From Nostoc sp. JL33 (lineage in GTDB: Bacteria; Cyanobacteriota; Cyanobacteriia; Cyanobacteriales; Nostocaceae), in contig NZ_JABXKP010000076.1 of assembly GCF_017114985.1 (NCBI RefSeq), positions 1 through 63,350 of the forward strand: a DNA stretch of 63,350 nt, read 5' to 3'. Positions 44,028 to 54,100 of the stretch are shown here, in pieces. A program made the translations under genes and the position numbers. Within the stretch, counting starts at the first letter, position 1. Every line of letters begins with the position of its first letter. Below the pieces are notes generated by a model. That model did no database searches. It worked only from the letters and a program-made list of their open reading frames with translations, and was not told where the DNA came from.

Positions 44028-44463
44028 TAGCTCTGTTTTCGTCGATACGAATATTTTAGTTTATGCAAATTTAGCCTTGTCGCCATTTCATATACAAGCG
44101 ACAGAACGACTGCAAGCGCTTACAGAACAAGGTATTGATTTATGGATTAGTCGTCAAACTTTGAGAGAGTATTTGGCAGCAATGACAAGACGAGGTGACT
44201 TAACTGAGAACATTTCTATTACATCTTTAGTAGCAGATGTGAGATATTTTGCTAGTTATTTTCACTTGGTTGAAGATAATTTGCTAGTGACAGAAAGGTT
44301 ACTGGCACTCATGGAGGAAATTCCTAGCGGTGGTAAGCAAGTTCATGATGCAAATATTGTCGCCACAATGCTAGTTTATGGTATTCCTCAGTTACTCACT
44401 CACAACATAGGTGATTTTGCCAGATTTTCTGGGTTAATTACTGTGTTGCCATTACAAGGTTAA
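44014..44463 (+). CDS. PIN-domain ribonuclease toxin (VapC-like)
   Basis: PIN toxins cut tRNA or other RNA when freed from antitoxin. The acidic active site is present: VDTNILVYAN (first Asp), SRQTLREYLAAM (Glu), KQVHDANIVATM (Asp) and THNIGDFARF (last Asp). At 149 residues it is full length. It overlaps the second antitoxin gene. Together they form a type II toxin-antitoxin pair; the copy upstream is a decayed duplicate. Confidence 0.85.
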   Translation: MQTTNSSVFVDTNILVYANLALSPFHIQATERLQALTEQGIDLWISRQTLREYLAAMTRRGDLTENISITSLVADVRYFASYFHLVEDNLLVTERLLALMEEIPSGGKQVHDANIVATMLVYGIPQLLTHNIGDFARFSGLITVLPLQG

Positions 44464-44488
44464 CGCCGTGTGCAACTTTATTATAACT

Positions 44489-44547
44489 CTTGTGGGGTGG
44501 GCATCTTGCCCGCCCTAATTATGCAAGTTAAATGTGGAACAGCTTAA
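44489..44547. repeat. dispersed repeat, GGGGTGGGCATCTTGCCCGCC type, copy 2
   Basis: It is the second copy of the sequence at 4677, again with TGGGCATCTTGCCCGCCCTA and AATGTGGAACAGCTTA. It lies between convergent genes. Confidence 0.7.
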
Positions 44548-45233
44548 CCCCAAACACTTCTGCGTTCCCAAAATTGGGCGACTCTTTTTTCCCACTCCTC
44601 CCAGTAATCTTTAATAACTGCTGATTCAAACCAAAATACTTCTGCTGGCATTTCTGGAATCGCTACTACCAAAAGAGCCTGCTTTAGCTGAATACCATAA
44701 TCTCGATAATATTCGTTAGCTGCTCCTATGTATGCCGTAAGTTGCAGTGGATGTTCATATAAATGCTCAATTGAACCTTTGGGTTTGTCTGCTGTTTTCC
44801 ACTCGCAAATACAAGGAATACCTTGATAGCTGGCAATACAATCAACTTTGCCAGAATAACCCAAATCATGATGAAAAACTGAGCCTTCCACGAGTCTAAC
44901 TGTGTCGATTTCTTCTAAAACTGGCTTGATACTCTCCCAATAAGGGCGACTCGCTTCAGGACAAACAGGGTTTTGACCAAGGAGGTAGCGCTCAATTTGT
45001 TTGTGTGTTTGGGTTCCCCGACGGCTAGCAGTTGTAGTAATGCGGGTAGCTTCTTCTGTACCAACACGCGTTTTCCAGTTTAATAATCTGTCTCTGTCTG
45101 CTTGTGATTTGGTGGCATTAAGTATTGTAGTAACGCTGGGAAAGCGATTTCCGTTGGTATCTACATAATATTGTTTACCATTTTCTCTTTTGGCTGTGGC
45201 ATTAATCCGTGGTAGCAATTGGGTATCATGCAT
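44544..45233 (-). CDS. PD-(D/E)XK exonuclease, MGME1/Cas4-like
   Basis: The protein begins with a phage-type N-terminus (RFPSVTTILNATKSQADRDRL). It then shows RRGTQTHKQIERYL, SVFHHDLGYSGKVDCIASYQ (Asp), CICEWKTADK (Glu-x-Lys) and HPLQLTAYIGA with the Gln typical of RecB-like nucleases. Such single-strand DNA exonucleases include mitochondrial MGME1 and phage enzymes. At 229 residues it looks complete. It is a stand-alone gene; its role here, in repair or phage origin, is not known. Confidence 0.82.
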   Translation of the reverse strand: MHDTQLLPRINATAKRENGKQYYVDTNGNRFPSVTTILNATKSQADRDRLLNWKTRVGTEEATRITTTASRRGTQTHKQIERYLLGQNPVCPEASRPYWESIKPVLEEIDTVRLVEGSVFHHDLGYSGKVDCIASYQGIPCICEWKTADKPKGSIEHLYEHPLQLTAYIGAANEYYRDYGIQLKQALLVVAIPEMPAEVFWFESAVIKDYWEEWEKRVAQFWERRSVWG

Positions 45234-46277
45234 CAGTTGGTGTGTTGCTTTGAGATTCCCTTAAGAAGGAAAGTGAATAAAACCCTATTCCATTGTAAGG
45301 AATGAGGCTGGAGATAAGGGTTTGTTAGAGTGCAAAATGTCACTTTTATCGGTTATTCTTTCAAATTATCCCTTACTTAAAATCTATTAAACTCAAGTCC
45401 GTAAGTCGGAGATATTGCGTCTGTTGCATTACCCGCCATAGGTTTCTAACCTATGGCTAATAGCTAAAGTCTTCTAAGAGGATGTTTTAAAAGTCATGAT
45501 TGATATATCAAATATTTTTTTACCTCACCCTAACCCTCCCCGATATATTGGGGAGGGAACCGGATTTTCTTGTTTCCCACCTTTATAAGGGGGGATTAAG
45601 GGGGGTAAAACCTTGGTTAATCGGCTATTTCAGACTTGTGTGTACACTGTAGACTAAGGAGAGGAGAGATAAAGCTGTACCATCGGAGACATCGCCGCAC
45701 TTAAAATGTAGAATTATTAGCGATCGCACACTTAAACCTCTGCTGCCCCCAGTATCAAGGCGGCAGCCCACCCGTTAGGCATTCTCAGTCTCCAAATGGG
45801 AACAGCTATTAGCCCAAAATGCAATTAAGGCGGGATTTTGGGCTAAAGCTACGCAGTATTGCTTTCTTTTCTGGTTGTCTATTTGGGTACTCCAATCGGA
45901 TATTTGGGTACTCCAATCGGATATTTGGGTACTTCAATCGGATATTTGGGTACTCCAATCAGATATTTGGGTACTCCAATCAGATATTTGGGTACTCCAA
46001 TTAGATATTTGGGTACTCCAATCGGATATTTGGGTACTCCAATCGGATATTTGGGTACTCCAATCGGATATTTAAAGACTTAAGAGTAATAAATAAAAAT
46101 TTTATACCTTTCTTTGTAATATTTTTAAGTAAAACTAACGAATAAATATGAGATTTTATTGTAGACCATACTTTAATTTTAGTTGTTTTTGCTCAGGGCA
46201 ATGGGGATAGCAGATGGCTAGAGTTTAAACAGAAGCTTGTACTAATTTTCACATTAGCTTTGAGAGGAGATACATAT
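45234..46277. other. long intergenic region with repeats and a minisatellite
   Basis: About 1 kb without a convincing gene. It has a TAGGTTTCTAACCTA palindrome near 45445, a CCTCACCCTAACCCTCCCC type repeat with hairpins at 45525-45620, and the 21-bp minisatellite at 45880. The end is the upstream region of the small gene at 46278, with GAGGAG just before its ATG. Confidence 0.55.
45880..46068 (+). repeat. 21-bp minisatellite, nine copies
   Basis: Nine head-to-tail copies of ATATTTGGGTACTCCAATCGG lie here, with single-base differences (TCAG, TTAG, CTTCA) in the middle copies. The unit is 7 codons, so every frame stays open, and one reads Y-L-G-T-P-I-G nine times. There are no spacers. No start codon with a ribosome-binding site supports translation. 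Confidence 0.95.
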
Positions 46278-46673
46278 ATGGCACGATTAAAACGCAGTTC
46301 TACGGCACTGAATAAGGGAACACGACGGATCGCGGGGATGCGATCGATTAGTGAAACGCTGGAATTTGGTAATGGCTTGAGTTTGGTAGAGTATGAGAGG
46401 CGGATTCAAACCTTGCAAGCGAAGCTATCGAGCTATAACACGATGCTTTCTAGCGTGGATGAAGCGATGGGACAGATTGAATTACTAGAGCAGGATTTGA
46501 TTAGCTATTCGGAAAAGATGTTGATGAGTGTAAGGACGTACTATGGCAAGAACAGTTTGCAGTATATGCAGGCGGGGGGAAAGCCGCGCCAGAGTCATAA
46601 GCGACCTGCTCTTAATGCTGCATTGACGACTGACAGTGATAGCACCAAATCTAGAGAAAGCGATGGGGAATGA
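46278..46673 (+). CDS. conserved cyanobacterial protein of unknown function
   Basis: The 131-residue protein starts M-A-R-L-K-R-S-S-T-A-L-N-K and has a basic N-terminus. A probable coiled-coil (YERRIQTLQAKLSSYNTMLSSVDEAM, about 42-67) follows, then EKMLMSVRTYYGKNSLQYMQAGG and a polar tail. I believe such proteins recur in filamentous cyanobacteria but know no function. A strong ribosome-binding site (GAGGAG) is 6-10 nt upstream. It stands alone between repeat blocks. Confidence 0.65.
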   Translation: MARLKRSSTALNKGTRRIAGMRSISETLEFGNGLSLVEYERRIQTLQAKLSSYNTMLSSVDEAMGQIELLEQDLISYSEKMLMSVRTYYGKNSLQYMQAGGKPRQSHKRPALNAALTTDSDSTKSRESDGE

Positions 46674-46720
46674 CAAAAGTACGAAGACAGGAGTGAATTA
46701 GGGGAGTGGACTCATAGGTG

Positions 46721-46845
46721 CAATTGCCCGAACACAAGCGATAAATCGCCGTCAAGACAAAGGACTGATTATTGTAAAGACGGCGATTTATCGCGTCTTT
46801 GCGATCTAGGACGTGTCATTAAAAAACCTTATCCGAACCGTATTG
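46721..46845 (-). mobile_element. MITE-like element, CAATACGG family, inverted copy
   Basis: Read on the minus strand, it begins CAATACGGTTCGGATAAGG and contains the same AGACGCGATAAATCGCCGTC palindrome as the copy at 2962. The left map end is degenerate. The rest of the gap up to 47005 holds nothing recognisable. Confidence 0.7.
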
Positions 46846-47005
46846 AGATCCTGGTAGAGTTAGCAAACCTTAAAGGCTATCCCCTCATCTCAAAACTTGT
46901 TGTGTTGAATCATAGGATGAGAAAATAAGGATAAGTAATAATCCCCAAACTTGCTGGGCTATTTACCCAAGACAGATAATCAGCAAATTTTATTAGTCAA
47001 AATTT

Positions 47006-47593
47006 ATGACTTTAACCACTCGGAAGCCGCCCACTCAAGCAATAGGAGCTAAAATTTTCCACTCCTGTAACATCATTAGTCTGTTTATCATGCTCACCAG
47101 TGGACTACAAATTTACAACGCCAACCCTGTTTTTGGTGGACGCGCAGGTTTGCACATTCCTCCGATATTTACTTTAGGAGGTTGGCTCGCAGGAGGTAGA
47201 CACTGGCATTTTGCAGCAATGTGGCTATTCTCGCTGAATCTTTTGTGGTATGGAATTTACGTTTTAATTACTCGGCGCTGGCGACATCGGTTTGTCGGTG
47301 CCAATGACCTCAAAGCATTACAAAAAACTCAAAATTCCCAGCGTCTAATTTATGCTTGGCATCGGATTGCCTATACAGCAATTATTCCGATCTTGCTGCT
47401 GGCATTATTTACAGGAATAGGAATGTATAAACCTGCTCAATTTCCCTGGATTGTGGATCTATTTGGCAGTTGGGAAGCATTGCGAATTGTTCACTTTGCC
47501 TCAGTGCCGATGGTTATCTTATTTGCAGTCATTCACTCTCAATTAGGGCAAAAAGCTGGAGGCACTCAACTAACAGAATCGATGTTTTGGTAA
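47006..47593 (+). CDS. cytochrome b561-type membrane protein
   Basis: Four hydrophobic helices carry histidines placed as in Ni-Fe-hydrogenase/formate-dehydrogenase type cytochromes b: IFHSCNIISL, GGRHWHFAAMWLF, YAWHRIAYTAIIP and RIVHFASVPMVILFAVIHS. It should bind two b haems and pass electrons to or from the quinone pool. At 195 residues it is complete. A molybdenum oxidoreductase often accompanies it but is not present here. The next gene follows 44 nt later, perhaps in the same transcript. Confidence 0.8.
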   Translation: MTLTTRKPPTQAIGAKIFHSCNIISLFIMLTSGLQIYNANPVFGGRAGLHIPPIFTLGGWLAGGRHWHFAAMWLFSLNLLWYGIYVLITRRWRHRFVGANDLKALQKTQNSQRLIYAWHRIAYTAIIPILLLALFTGIGMYKPAQFPWIVDLFGSWEALRIVHFASVPMVILFAVIHSQLGQKAGGTQLTESMFW

Positions 47594-47637
47594 ACGAGAC
47601 ATCAATAACTAATAACTCTTTTTTAAAACCGAAAAAT

Positions 47638-49071
47638 ATGAACTTTTTTGATAAATTGAATCGTAATATCTTGCAAAATCAAAGCTTACTGTTTGTCGGA
47701 CTTGATCCGAATCCAGAGATGATGCCTGTGCGTTATGAATCTGAAGAACTCATCGCTGGTTTGGGGAAGTGGTTACAATTCATTATTGCTGAAACTGCCG
47801 ATTACGTTTGTGCGTATAAACCAACACTTGGCTTTTATGAAGCGTTAGGTATTCCCGGTTTAGAACTGCTGTATAAAACTTTAGCAGCTATTCCAGCCCA
47901 CATCCCAGTTATTTTAGATGCCAAACACAGTGACTTAAATACTAGTACCATCTTTGCCAAGACTGTGTTTACAGAATGGCAAGTGGATGCAATTACTCTC
48001 AGTCCTTATACAGGACAAGATCATGTAGCACCTTTTTTGGTATATCCTGAGAAAGCGGTGTTTATTTTATGCTGTACTTCTAATCCAAGTGCAGAAGCTT
48101 TACAGCAATATCCTACGAACGAATCACCCCTTTATTTACAGGTGGTAAAAGAATCAAAAACCTGGGGAACTCCAGAACAATTAGGTTTGGAAGTGGGAAC
48201 TACAAACCCGGAAATTTTAGCACTTATTCGAGCGATCGCACCTGAACGAATTATTATGGCGCGTAGTATCTGGGCGGAGGGTCAAAACCTGAAGCAAATT
48301 TTAGAAGCAGGTTTGAATGCTAACGGTGATGGTTTGCTGATTCCTGTTCCTCAAGATATGTTGGGAAATACAAAACTATCTGAGGAAGTCCAATCTTTAC
48401 GCACAGAAATTAATCAAATCAAAGCTGAAATTATTCATGAAAATTCCACTTGTTCTGTGTGGTTTCCTGATGTTTGTTTGCTAAATCAGCACCCGCAACA
48501 AGATTTGATTTTACAACTTTATGACATTGACTGTATTATGTTTGGCAGCTTTGTCCAAGCATCAGGAGCGATATTTCCTTATTACATCGACTTACGCAAA
48601 ATTATTTCCAATCCCCAAGTCTTTAATCAAGTTCTCACTGCATATCAAGATATTTTGAAGAATCTCAATTTTGATCGGTTAGCAGGTATTCCCTATGGTT
48701 CTTTACCTACTGCGACTGGTTTAGCTTTGCGCCTTCATTGTCCGATGATTTTTCCCCGTAAAGAGGTGAAGGCGCACGGAACTCGGAAAGTAATTGAGGG
48801 TAACTTTCATCCTGGTGAAACAGTTGTGGTGGTTGATGATATTCTGATTAGCGGCAAAAGTGTTATGGAAGGGGCAGAAAAATTGAAATCAGCAGGATTA
48901 AATGTTAATGATATTGTGGTATTAATCGACCATGAACAAGGAGTGAAAGATAGGTTACAGCAAAATGGTTATCGCGGTCATGCAGTTTTAACTATTTCGG
49001 AAATTACTAATACTCTATATCAAGCTGGGCGAATAAATGAGGAGCAATTTTTGGCTTTTGCTGAAAGTTAG
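47638..49071 (+). CDS. pyrFE: PyrF-PyrE fusion: OMP decarboxylase / orotate phosphoribosyltransferase
   Basis: The last two steps of UMP synthesis are fused. The PyrF domain (about 1-270) shows LFVGLDPNPEMM, KPTLGFYE, and the catalytic LDAKHSDLNTS (Lys, Asp). The PyrE domain (about 285-477) shows SGAIFPYYIDLRK, YGSLPTATGLAL and the PRPP loop VVVVDDILISGKS. The start at 47638 (M-N-F-F-D-K-L) avoids 56 residues that overlap the cytochrome gene. The order PyrF then PyrE is the reverse of animal UMP synthase and is known from other cyanobacteria. Confidence 0.93.
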   Translation: MNFFDKLNRNILQNQSLLFVGLDPNPEMMPVRYESEELIAGLGKWLQFIIAETADYVCAYKPTLGFYEALGIPGLELLYKTLAAIPAHIPVILDAKHSDLNTSTIFAKTVFTEWQVDAITLSPYTGQDHVAPFLVYPEKAVFILCCTSNPSAEALQQYPTNESPLYLQVVKESKTWGTPEQLGLEVGTTNPEILALIRAIAPERIIMARSIWAEGQNLKQILEAGLNANGDGLLIPVPQDMLGNTKLSEEVQSLRTEINQIKAEIIHENSTCSVWFPDVCLLNQHPQQDLILQLYDIDCIMFGSFVQASGAIFPYYIDLRKIISNPQVFNQVLTAYQDILKNLNFDRLAGIPYGSLPTATGLALRLHCPMIFPRKEVKAHGTRKVIEGNFHPGETVVVVDDILISGKSVMEGAEKLKSAGLNVNDIVVLIDHEQGVKDRLQQNGYRGHAVLTISEITNTLYQAGRINEEQFLAFAES

Positions 49072-49081
49072 TAATTGGAAT

Positions 49082-49131
49082 AATGGGGAGTGGGGAGTGG
49101 GGAGTAGAGACGCGATTAATCGCGTCTCTAC
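49082..49131 (+). repeat. heptamer GGGGAGT array and perfect 28-bp palindrome
   Basis: Three GGGGAGT units run into a perfect palindrome at 49104-49131 with the half-site GTAGAGACGCGATT. Located between two genes, it could also act as a terminator of pyrFE. Confidence 0.8.
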
Positions 49132-49229
49132 TAGGGAATGGGGGAAGATTTTTGTTATCTACTTACCATTAGGCATATTTAATTTCCAGGTTCAATCTAG
49201 TAACTAAAATAATTTTGATTTCTAAATTA

Positions 49230-50330
49230 ATGATGAATTTTTCACTGAATCAACTACTTAGATGGTTAATTTTTACTCTGCTATTTCCTCTAGTCTTTCT
49301 CAATGGTTGGCTAGCATTTTTGCTTGTTAAAAGTCTTCAACCTGTCGTAACAATTCTTGTGTTGGCTACTTTGCTTGCATTCGTTTTAAACTATCCTGTT
49401 TCGATTCTCCAACAGAGGGGAGTTAAACGAGGCTATGCAGTAGCATTAGTTTTTATATTAGCATTGGTAATTGTTGTTGCTCTGGGTATCACTTTATTGC
49501 CCATTGTTTTAGAGCAATTTAATGACATGGCTAAAGTCCTTCCTCAATGGATTGATTCTAGCGAAGAAAAACTTCAGATTTTAAATGATTGGTTTTCTAG
49601 GCACAAATTAAATGTGAATCTCAGTCAGTTATTAACACAAATAACCAACAAATTGCCTAATGAATTAGAGTTTATTTCCGATAAACTTTTAAGCATTATC
49701 ATAGATACTATTGATAGTATTTCTGAGTCATTGATCACAGTAGTATTGACTTTTTATCTGTTGTTAGATGGCCCAAGAATTTGGGAGGCAATATTTAAGA
49801 AGTTACCTGGAAATGTTGCCCAGGACATTAGCCAGTCTATTCAGCAAAACTTCCAAAATTACTTGATTGGTCAGGGAAGTTTGGCTTTGCTGATGGGTTT
49901 TTCAGTAACATTATTGTTTTTAGCTTTTCAAGTCCAGTTTGGTTTACTCTTTGGTTTGGGAGTTGGGCTTTTGAGCTTAATTCCCTTTGGTGATGTCGTC
50001 AGTCTGATTGTAATCACTTTCATAATAGCTACACATGACTTTTGGCTAGCAGCAAAGGTTTTTGCAGTAGCTGTTGTCATTGACCAGTTAATTGATCAGG
50101 CGATCGCACCTCGTCTTTTAGGCAAATTTACTGGAATTAGACCAATATGGGTGTTAATTGCTTTGCTTGTAGGAACCAATGTTGCTGGAGTTTTAGGTTT
50201 GCTAGTCGCGGTACCTATAGCTGGTTTTATCAAAGATGTAGCAGATGGTTTTTCTACATCTGGTGATTCTGATAATGCTGTTGATGGTAAATCAGCATCA
50301 GAATTGTTACCAGAGGAGTCAGCATCGTGA
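49230..50330 (+). CDS. AI-2E family permease
   Basis: A 366-residue membrane protein of the PerM/AI-2E family has about seven helices, a central amphipathic region (KVLPQWIDSSEEKLQILNDWF), and the conserved FGLLFGLGVGLLSLIPFGDVV and DQLIDQAIAPRLLGK segments. Members export or exchange small solutes or ions; one exports autoinducer-2, but most functions are unknown. Paired Met codons at 49230/49233 are both possible starts. Confidence 0.85.
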   Translation: MMNFSLNQLLRWLIFTLLFPLVFLNGWLAFLLVKSLQPVVTILVLATLLAFVLNYPVSILQQRGVKRGYAVALVFILALVIVVALGITLLPIVLEQFNDMAKVLPQWIDSSEEKLQILNDWFSRHKLNVNLSQLLTQITNKLPNELEFISDKLLSIIIDTIDSISESLITVVLTFYLLLDGPRIWEAIFKKLPGNVAQDISQSIQQNFQNYLIGQGSLALLMGFSVTLLFLAFQVQFGLLFGLGVGLLSLIPFGDVVSLIVITFIIATHDFWLAAKVFAVAVVIDQLIDQAIAPRLLGKFTGIRPIWVLIALLVGTNVAGVLGLLVAVPIAGFIKDVADGFSTSGDSDNAVDGKSASELLPEESAS

Positions 50331-50418
50331 TTAATTTGTAAGGGGGTAGTGGGATGAGGCAATTCAAAATTACAATCTCCTGTAAAATTGCCCGATTTCT
50401 AGATAAGAAAAAAAATTT

Positions 50419-51147
50419 TCAAGCCACAGTAGTTGCAACTGAACTGATTATTTTTAGTAGCAAATGGTGACAACGAAACTCAGCAGGGTATTGCTTATCT
50501 GATGGAACTATACGGTTGTGATCCGAGGTTTTGTGATCGCGATTTGGAAAATCTGGATGATGACTTAATGTACAAGGTACTTTGGCTTCAATTTTGCTGA
50601 AAGTTTTACTAGGATCGCCGGAAAAAAGATAACCAAGCATTCCTCCCTCACTAGAGAAGGGCGCGTATCGACAAGTCAGAAAATTGCCGTTTATCTCTTT
50701 TATATATTCAGCCACAGCCCCATCAGAAATCAATACTTTTGCTTCTAAAGGCCAAATAATCCTCTCATTAGCCCTGAGAATGAATGCAATGTCATACTGT
50801 GGTGGTTGCGCTTGTGCTGATTGACTACTTTCAAATTCATAGACTTCATGTTGTACATCAAATGGCTCATCTCCGGTCATAACTCTACGAATTCTTAGCT
50901 CAAGAGATTGAGTGATGCTCCTTTCTATCTGCTCCTCTTCTCCATTAAAATTAATTTTTGATAGAACATCGATAACGAGTAGATCATAACCTTGCCAAAC
51001 CAATTTTATGAGAACTGTGATAGCATCAAGATTCCATTCTCTAGCCAATCTAACAAAGTCATCTGGATTTTTCCACCTCTGTTCTAGAATAGTTCTACCT
51101 CTTCTACCCACTGTATGACTCCTGTATAACCTCAGATTCATTGTCAA
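50419..51147 (-). CDS. predicted PD-(D/E)XK nuclease, partner of the adjacent methylase
   Basis: The 242-residue protein is encoded in the same direction as the large methylase and overlaps its end by 44 nt. The segment QYDIAFILRANERIIWPLEAKVL has the Asp ... Glu-x-Lys pattern of restriction-endonuclease folds. No other domain is recognised. Position and motif suggest it is the cleaving or targeting subunit of a two-gene restriction-like system, which remains inference. Confidence 0.55.
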   Translation of the reverse strand: MTMNLRLYRSHTVGRRGRTILEQRWKNPDDFVRLAREWNLDAITVLIKLVWQGYDLLVIDVLSKINFNGEEEQIERSITQSLELRIRRVMTGDEPFDVQHEVYEFESSQSAQAQPPQYDIAFILRANERIIWPLEAKVLISDGAVAEYIKEINGNFLTCRYAPFSSEGGMLGYLFSGDPSKTFSKIEAKVPCTLSHHPDFPNRDHKTSDHNRIVPSDKQYPAEFRCHHLLLKIISSVATTVA

Positions 51148-54100
51148 ACTTTGAACGCCACATCATAATATCTGCGGCAACTTCGTCAGCATCCCTTAAA
51201 GCCATAGAGCGAGTCCAGTAACGAATTTTGTCAGGTTTTATCAAATAAATAGTGGGGAGTTTTAACCCATTCAATTGAATGGAATCATAAACCCTCGCAA
51301 CACGCTGATAAAAGATTCCACCATCTTCTGTAGCCCCTCTATCCAAGCACAACTGATTCAGATTTTCCAATTGTTCCAGTAAATTAGGAGAATCAATAGC
51401 CTTTATATGCACCCCTTCATAGTCTGGTCTATTAAGATGAATTGCAACTAAGCGGACAGGAAGACGAGTGCTAGTTTGCTCTTGAAATATGGTGGCGCAA
51501 ACTTGTTTATCTTTTCCAAATCCTGCTTTGAGAACTCGCAAGAAATACTCGCAATATGCTGTAAGTTCTGGTTCAGTATTATTTTCCGACTGACCATTAT
51601 CTCTACGACGAGTTCTTTGCCGTCCAGGAGAAGAACTGTCTCCTTTAAAATCTGGTAGGGTGTAATTAAATAGATCCTCAATCAGCACCCATTCACTATC
51701 TTTGAATAAAAAAGCTTGACGTATACTCTGATCTACCTCCTCAACATTTTTTATATTTTGCAATACTTCTACCTGGGATTGAGGTATTGGCACACGCAGT
51801 AAATCGTCTACATTAACTTCTGGAATATAAGAAGCAAAACGACCACTAGAAAGAAGTAGATAGTAGACTGCTAATTTACTATTGTATGCTAAACAGGCAG
51901 CACTTAGTTGCAAAAAATACTGCTCATCAATATGTATACTGACATAACTTTCAGAGCAGATGATTCCTTCATTAGTATCATTAGCTTCAATTATTACTGA
52001 ACGAAATCTGCCGCTATTTTTTTGCCAACTTAGCTTTAAAATCATTTGTGGCAGTTGAAATGCAGCAAAGTTAGTGGAGTCTTTGGAGTGAGTACGTGAA
52101 TCAGAATTTATAGGAAGTTCTTCAGCTTTTAGATAGAGAAGGCTTCTTTTGAGAAAGTTAGAAGATTTTAGAATTCGCTTGTTTTGGATCTCGCCTTGTA
52201 ATTTTCTTTTATCACCTCTTACCACACCTTGGCGTGTTTTAGCAATGCCACTTTGTTTAAGTTTTTCAATACTTAATTCCTGGCTCAATCTCCTCATAAA
52301 CGAAAGATCGCGTCTCCCTCCCCACATTAATCCTGTCCAAACTAAAGGATCTACTATTGCTTCATGTGGGTAGATCGTATTGATATCGTGTGGTTCTATG
52401 ACTATGTGATAGTCATCCTCATTCGTCAGGACTGGTTTAGGACAGATATATATTAAAGGCTCACCATCAGGAAGCATCACTGACATTGTGATGATACAAG
52501 CCGGAGAGATCGCATTTTTGAATAACCCAAAACGCAAGGCAGATAAATTAACTATCTCCTCAACTTTAAATTCTGAAAAAAGCTTGGCTCGAAATTCTTT
52601 AGCAGTACCAATTTGATTAAAAATTAGAACACCAGCAGGCTGCATCATTGCAATCTGTCCACCCAGCTTCGTCAAAGCGGCAGCTTTTGGTAAAAAGAGT
52701 GGGCCAATATTACCGTAAGTTATCTTCCACTCATCTCCAGCCCAAGATTTAGCTGTTTGGGTGACAGTGTTTCTTCCCCATGGTGCATTCCCAACAACTA
52801 AATCATATTTAGCTGCATCAGCATCAGAGCGAAATCCTTCTTTATCCTCTTGAAAAAAATCAGCATTTATTAATTGATGTTCTCGTAATCTTGGGAAGTG
52901 GAATTCATTTTCCCAATAGTACAGAGGTTCAATCTTATCAAGCATAGTTAAATAGAGGCTGAAAGATGCTACTCTTACAGCTTGAGAATCTACATCAACA
53001 CCAAATAAATTGTTTTCAAGTAAAGACCTCAAATCGCTGGGCTGAATTGTTCTATTCAGATGAGCTTGTTCCCATCGATAAATTAAACGCTGGAATGCTT
53101 TAACAAGAAAAATCCCTGAGCCACAGGCAGGATCAAGAATCTTGATATTCCATTCTTGACTATTCCACGAGAGAACACCATCAAGGATAAAATCAACTAT
53201 GTGTTCTGGGGTGTAATGAATTCCTGTACCAGATTCTTTACTAACAAATTCTTCATAGATACTGCTAATAAAATCAAGAGGTATAACGTCAAAGCGATAG
53301 TATGGCCATAGACATCTCTGCCCTTTTTCCATTTCCAAGTCACCACGGACAAACTCTGCAAGTAAATTGAGATGCGCTTGTGTAACTTTCGCTTCTTCGA
53401 TTTGCCATTCAGCGTCACGTTCTTCTTCTGTGGCTCCTTTACCTGGGAATAAATCACCATTGAACTTGCCGTTGAGCCAGCGAAAGAACTGATAAGTGTC
53501 TCTATGATTTATTAATATTTCAGGTAAATTAGAGTATTTAGCTGATAGTTCTCCCATCCTATACAAATTAGCAAGAAATTTTGCATCTAGAGCCGGATTA
53601 CCCTGAGAATCTTTTCTATGGAAAAGAAATTGAATAAAAATAATCCTTGCTAATAAATCATGAATAGTATCGTAATCAAGTTCAAGTGCATTGAGTTGCT
53701 GTCGAACGCTTTTAAGGTTGCTAAGTAGCATTTGATCAGCAGCCTGGCTTCGTTGAAACCGTTGGCTATGTTCTTGAAAAAACTGGCCAGTTACTAAATC
53801 AGCCCAGTGTAAGCGCAAAGTTTCAGCAGCTTGTTCTGAAAGAGAAGACTGACTGAAAGATTCAAGCTCTCTCCGGGAAACTTCAACGACTGGATGAATG
53901 ATCTCATATTCATCTGGTGGTTCTTCGTAACATGTCCAAATTCTTAATCGGTTAGGTTCCGTTGTAATTAATGATGGAGTACGAGAGAAGCTCCATGCGA
54001 GTTTATAAGTTTCTCTAAGAGTAGCCTCTGACACTTCCATCTCGAAATTACACACAATGGCAATGGGTGCTTCAGTTGAGTTACCTTCAGGATTTGCTGC

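Noticed and set aside
45880..46068. CRISPR-like array
   Set aside because: The units are contiguous with no spacers and there are no cas genes.
45859..46083. 74-residue Y-L-G-T-P-I-G repeat protein
   Set aside because: All three forward frames of the 21-bp repeat are open; TTG start without a ribosome-binding site. Kept as a repeat, not a gene.
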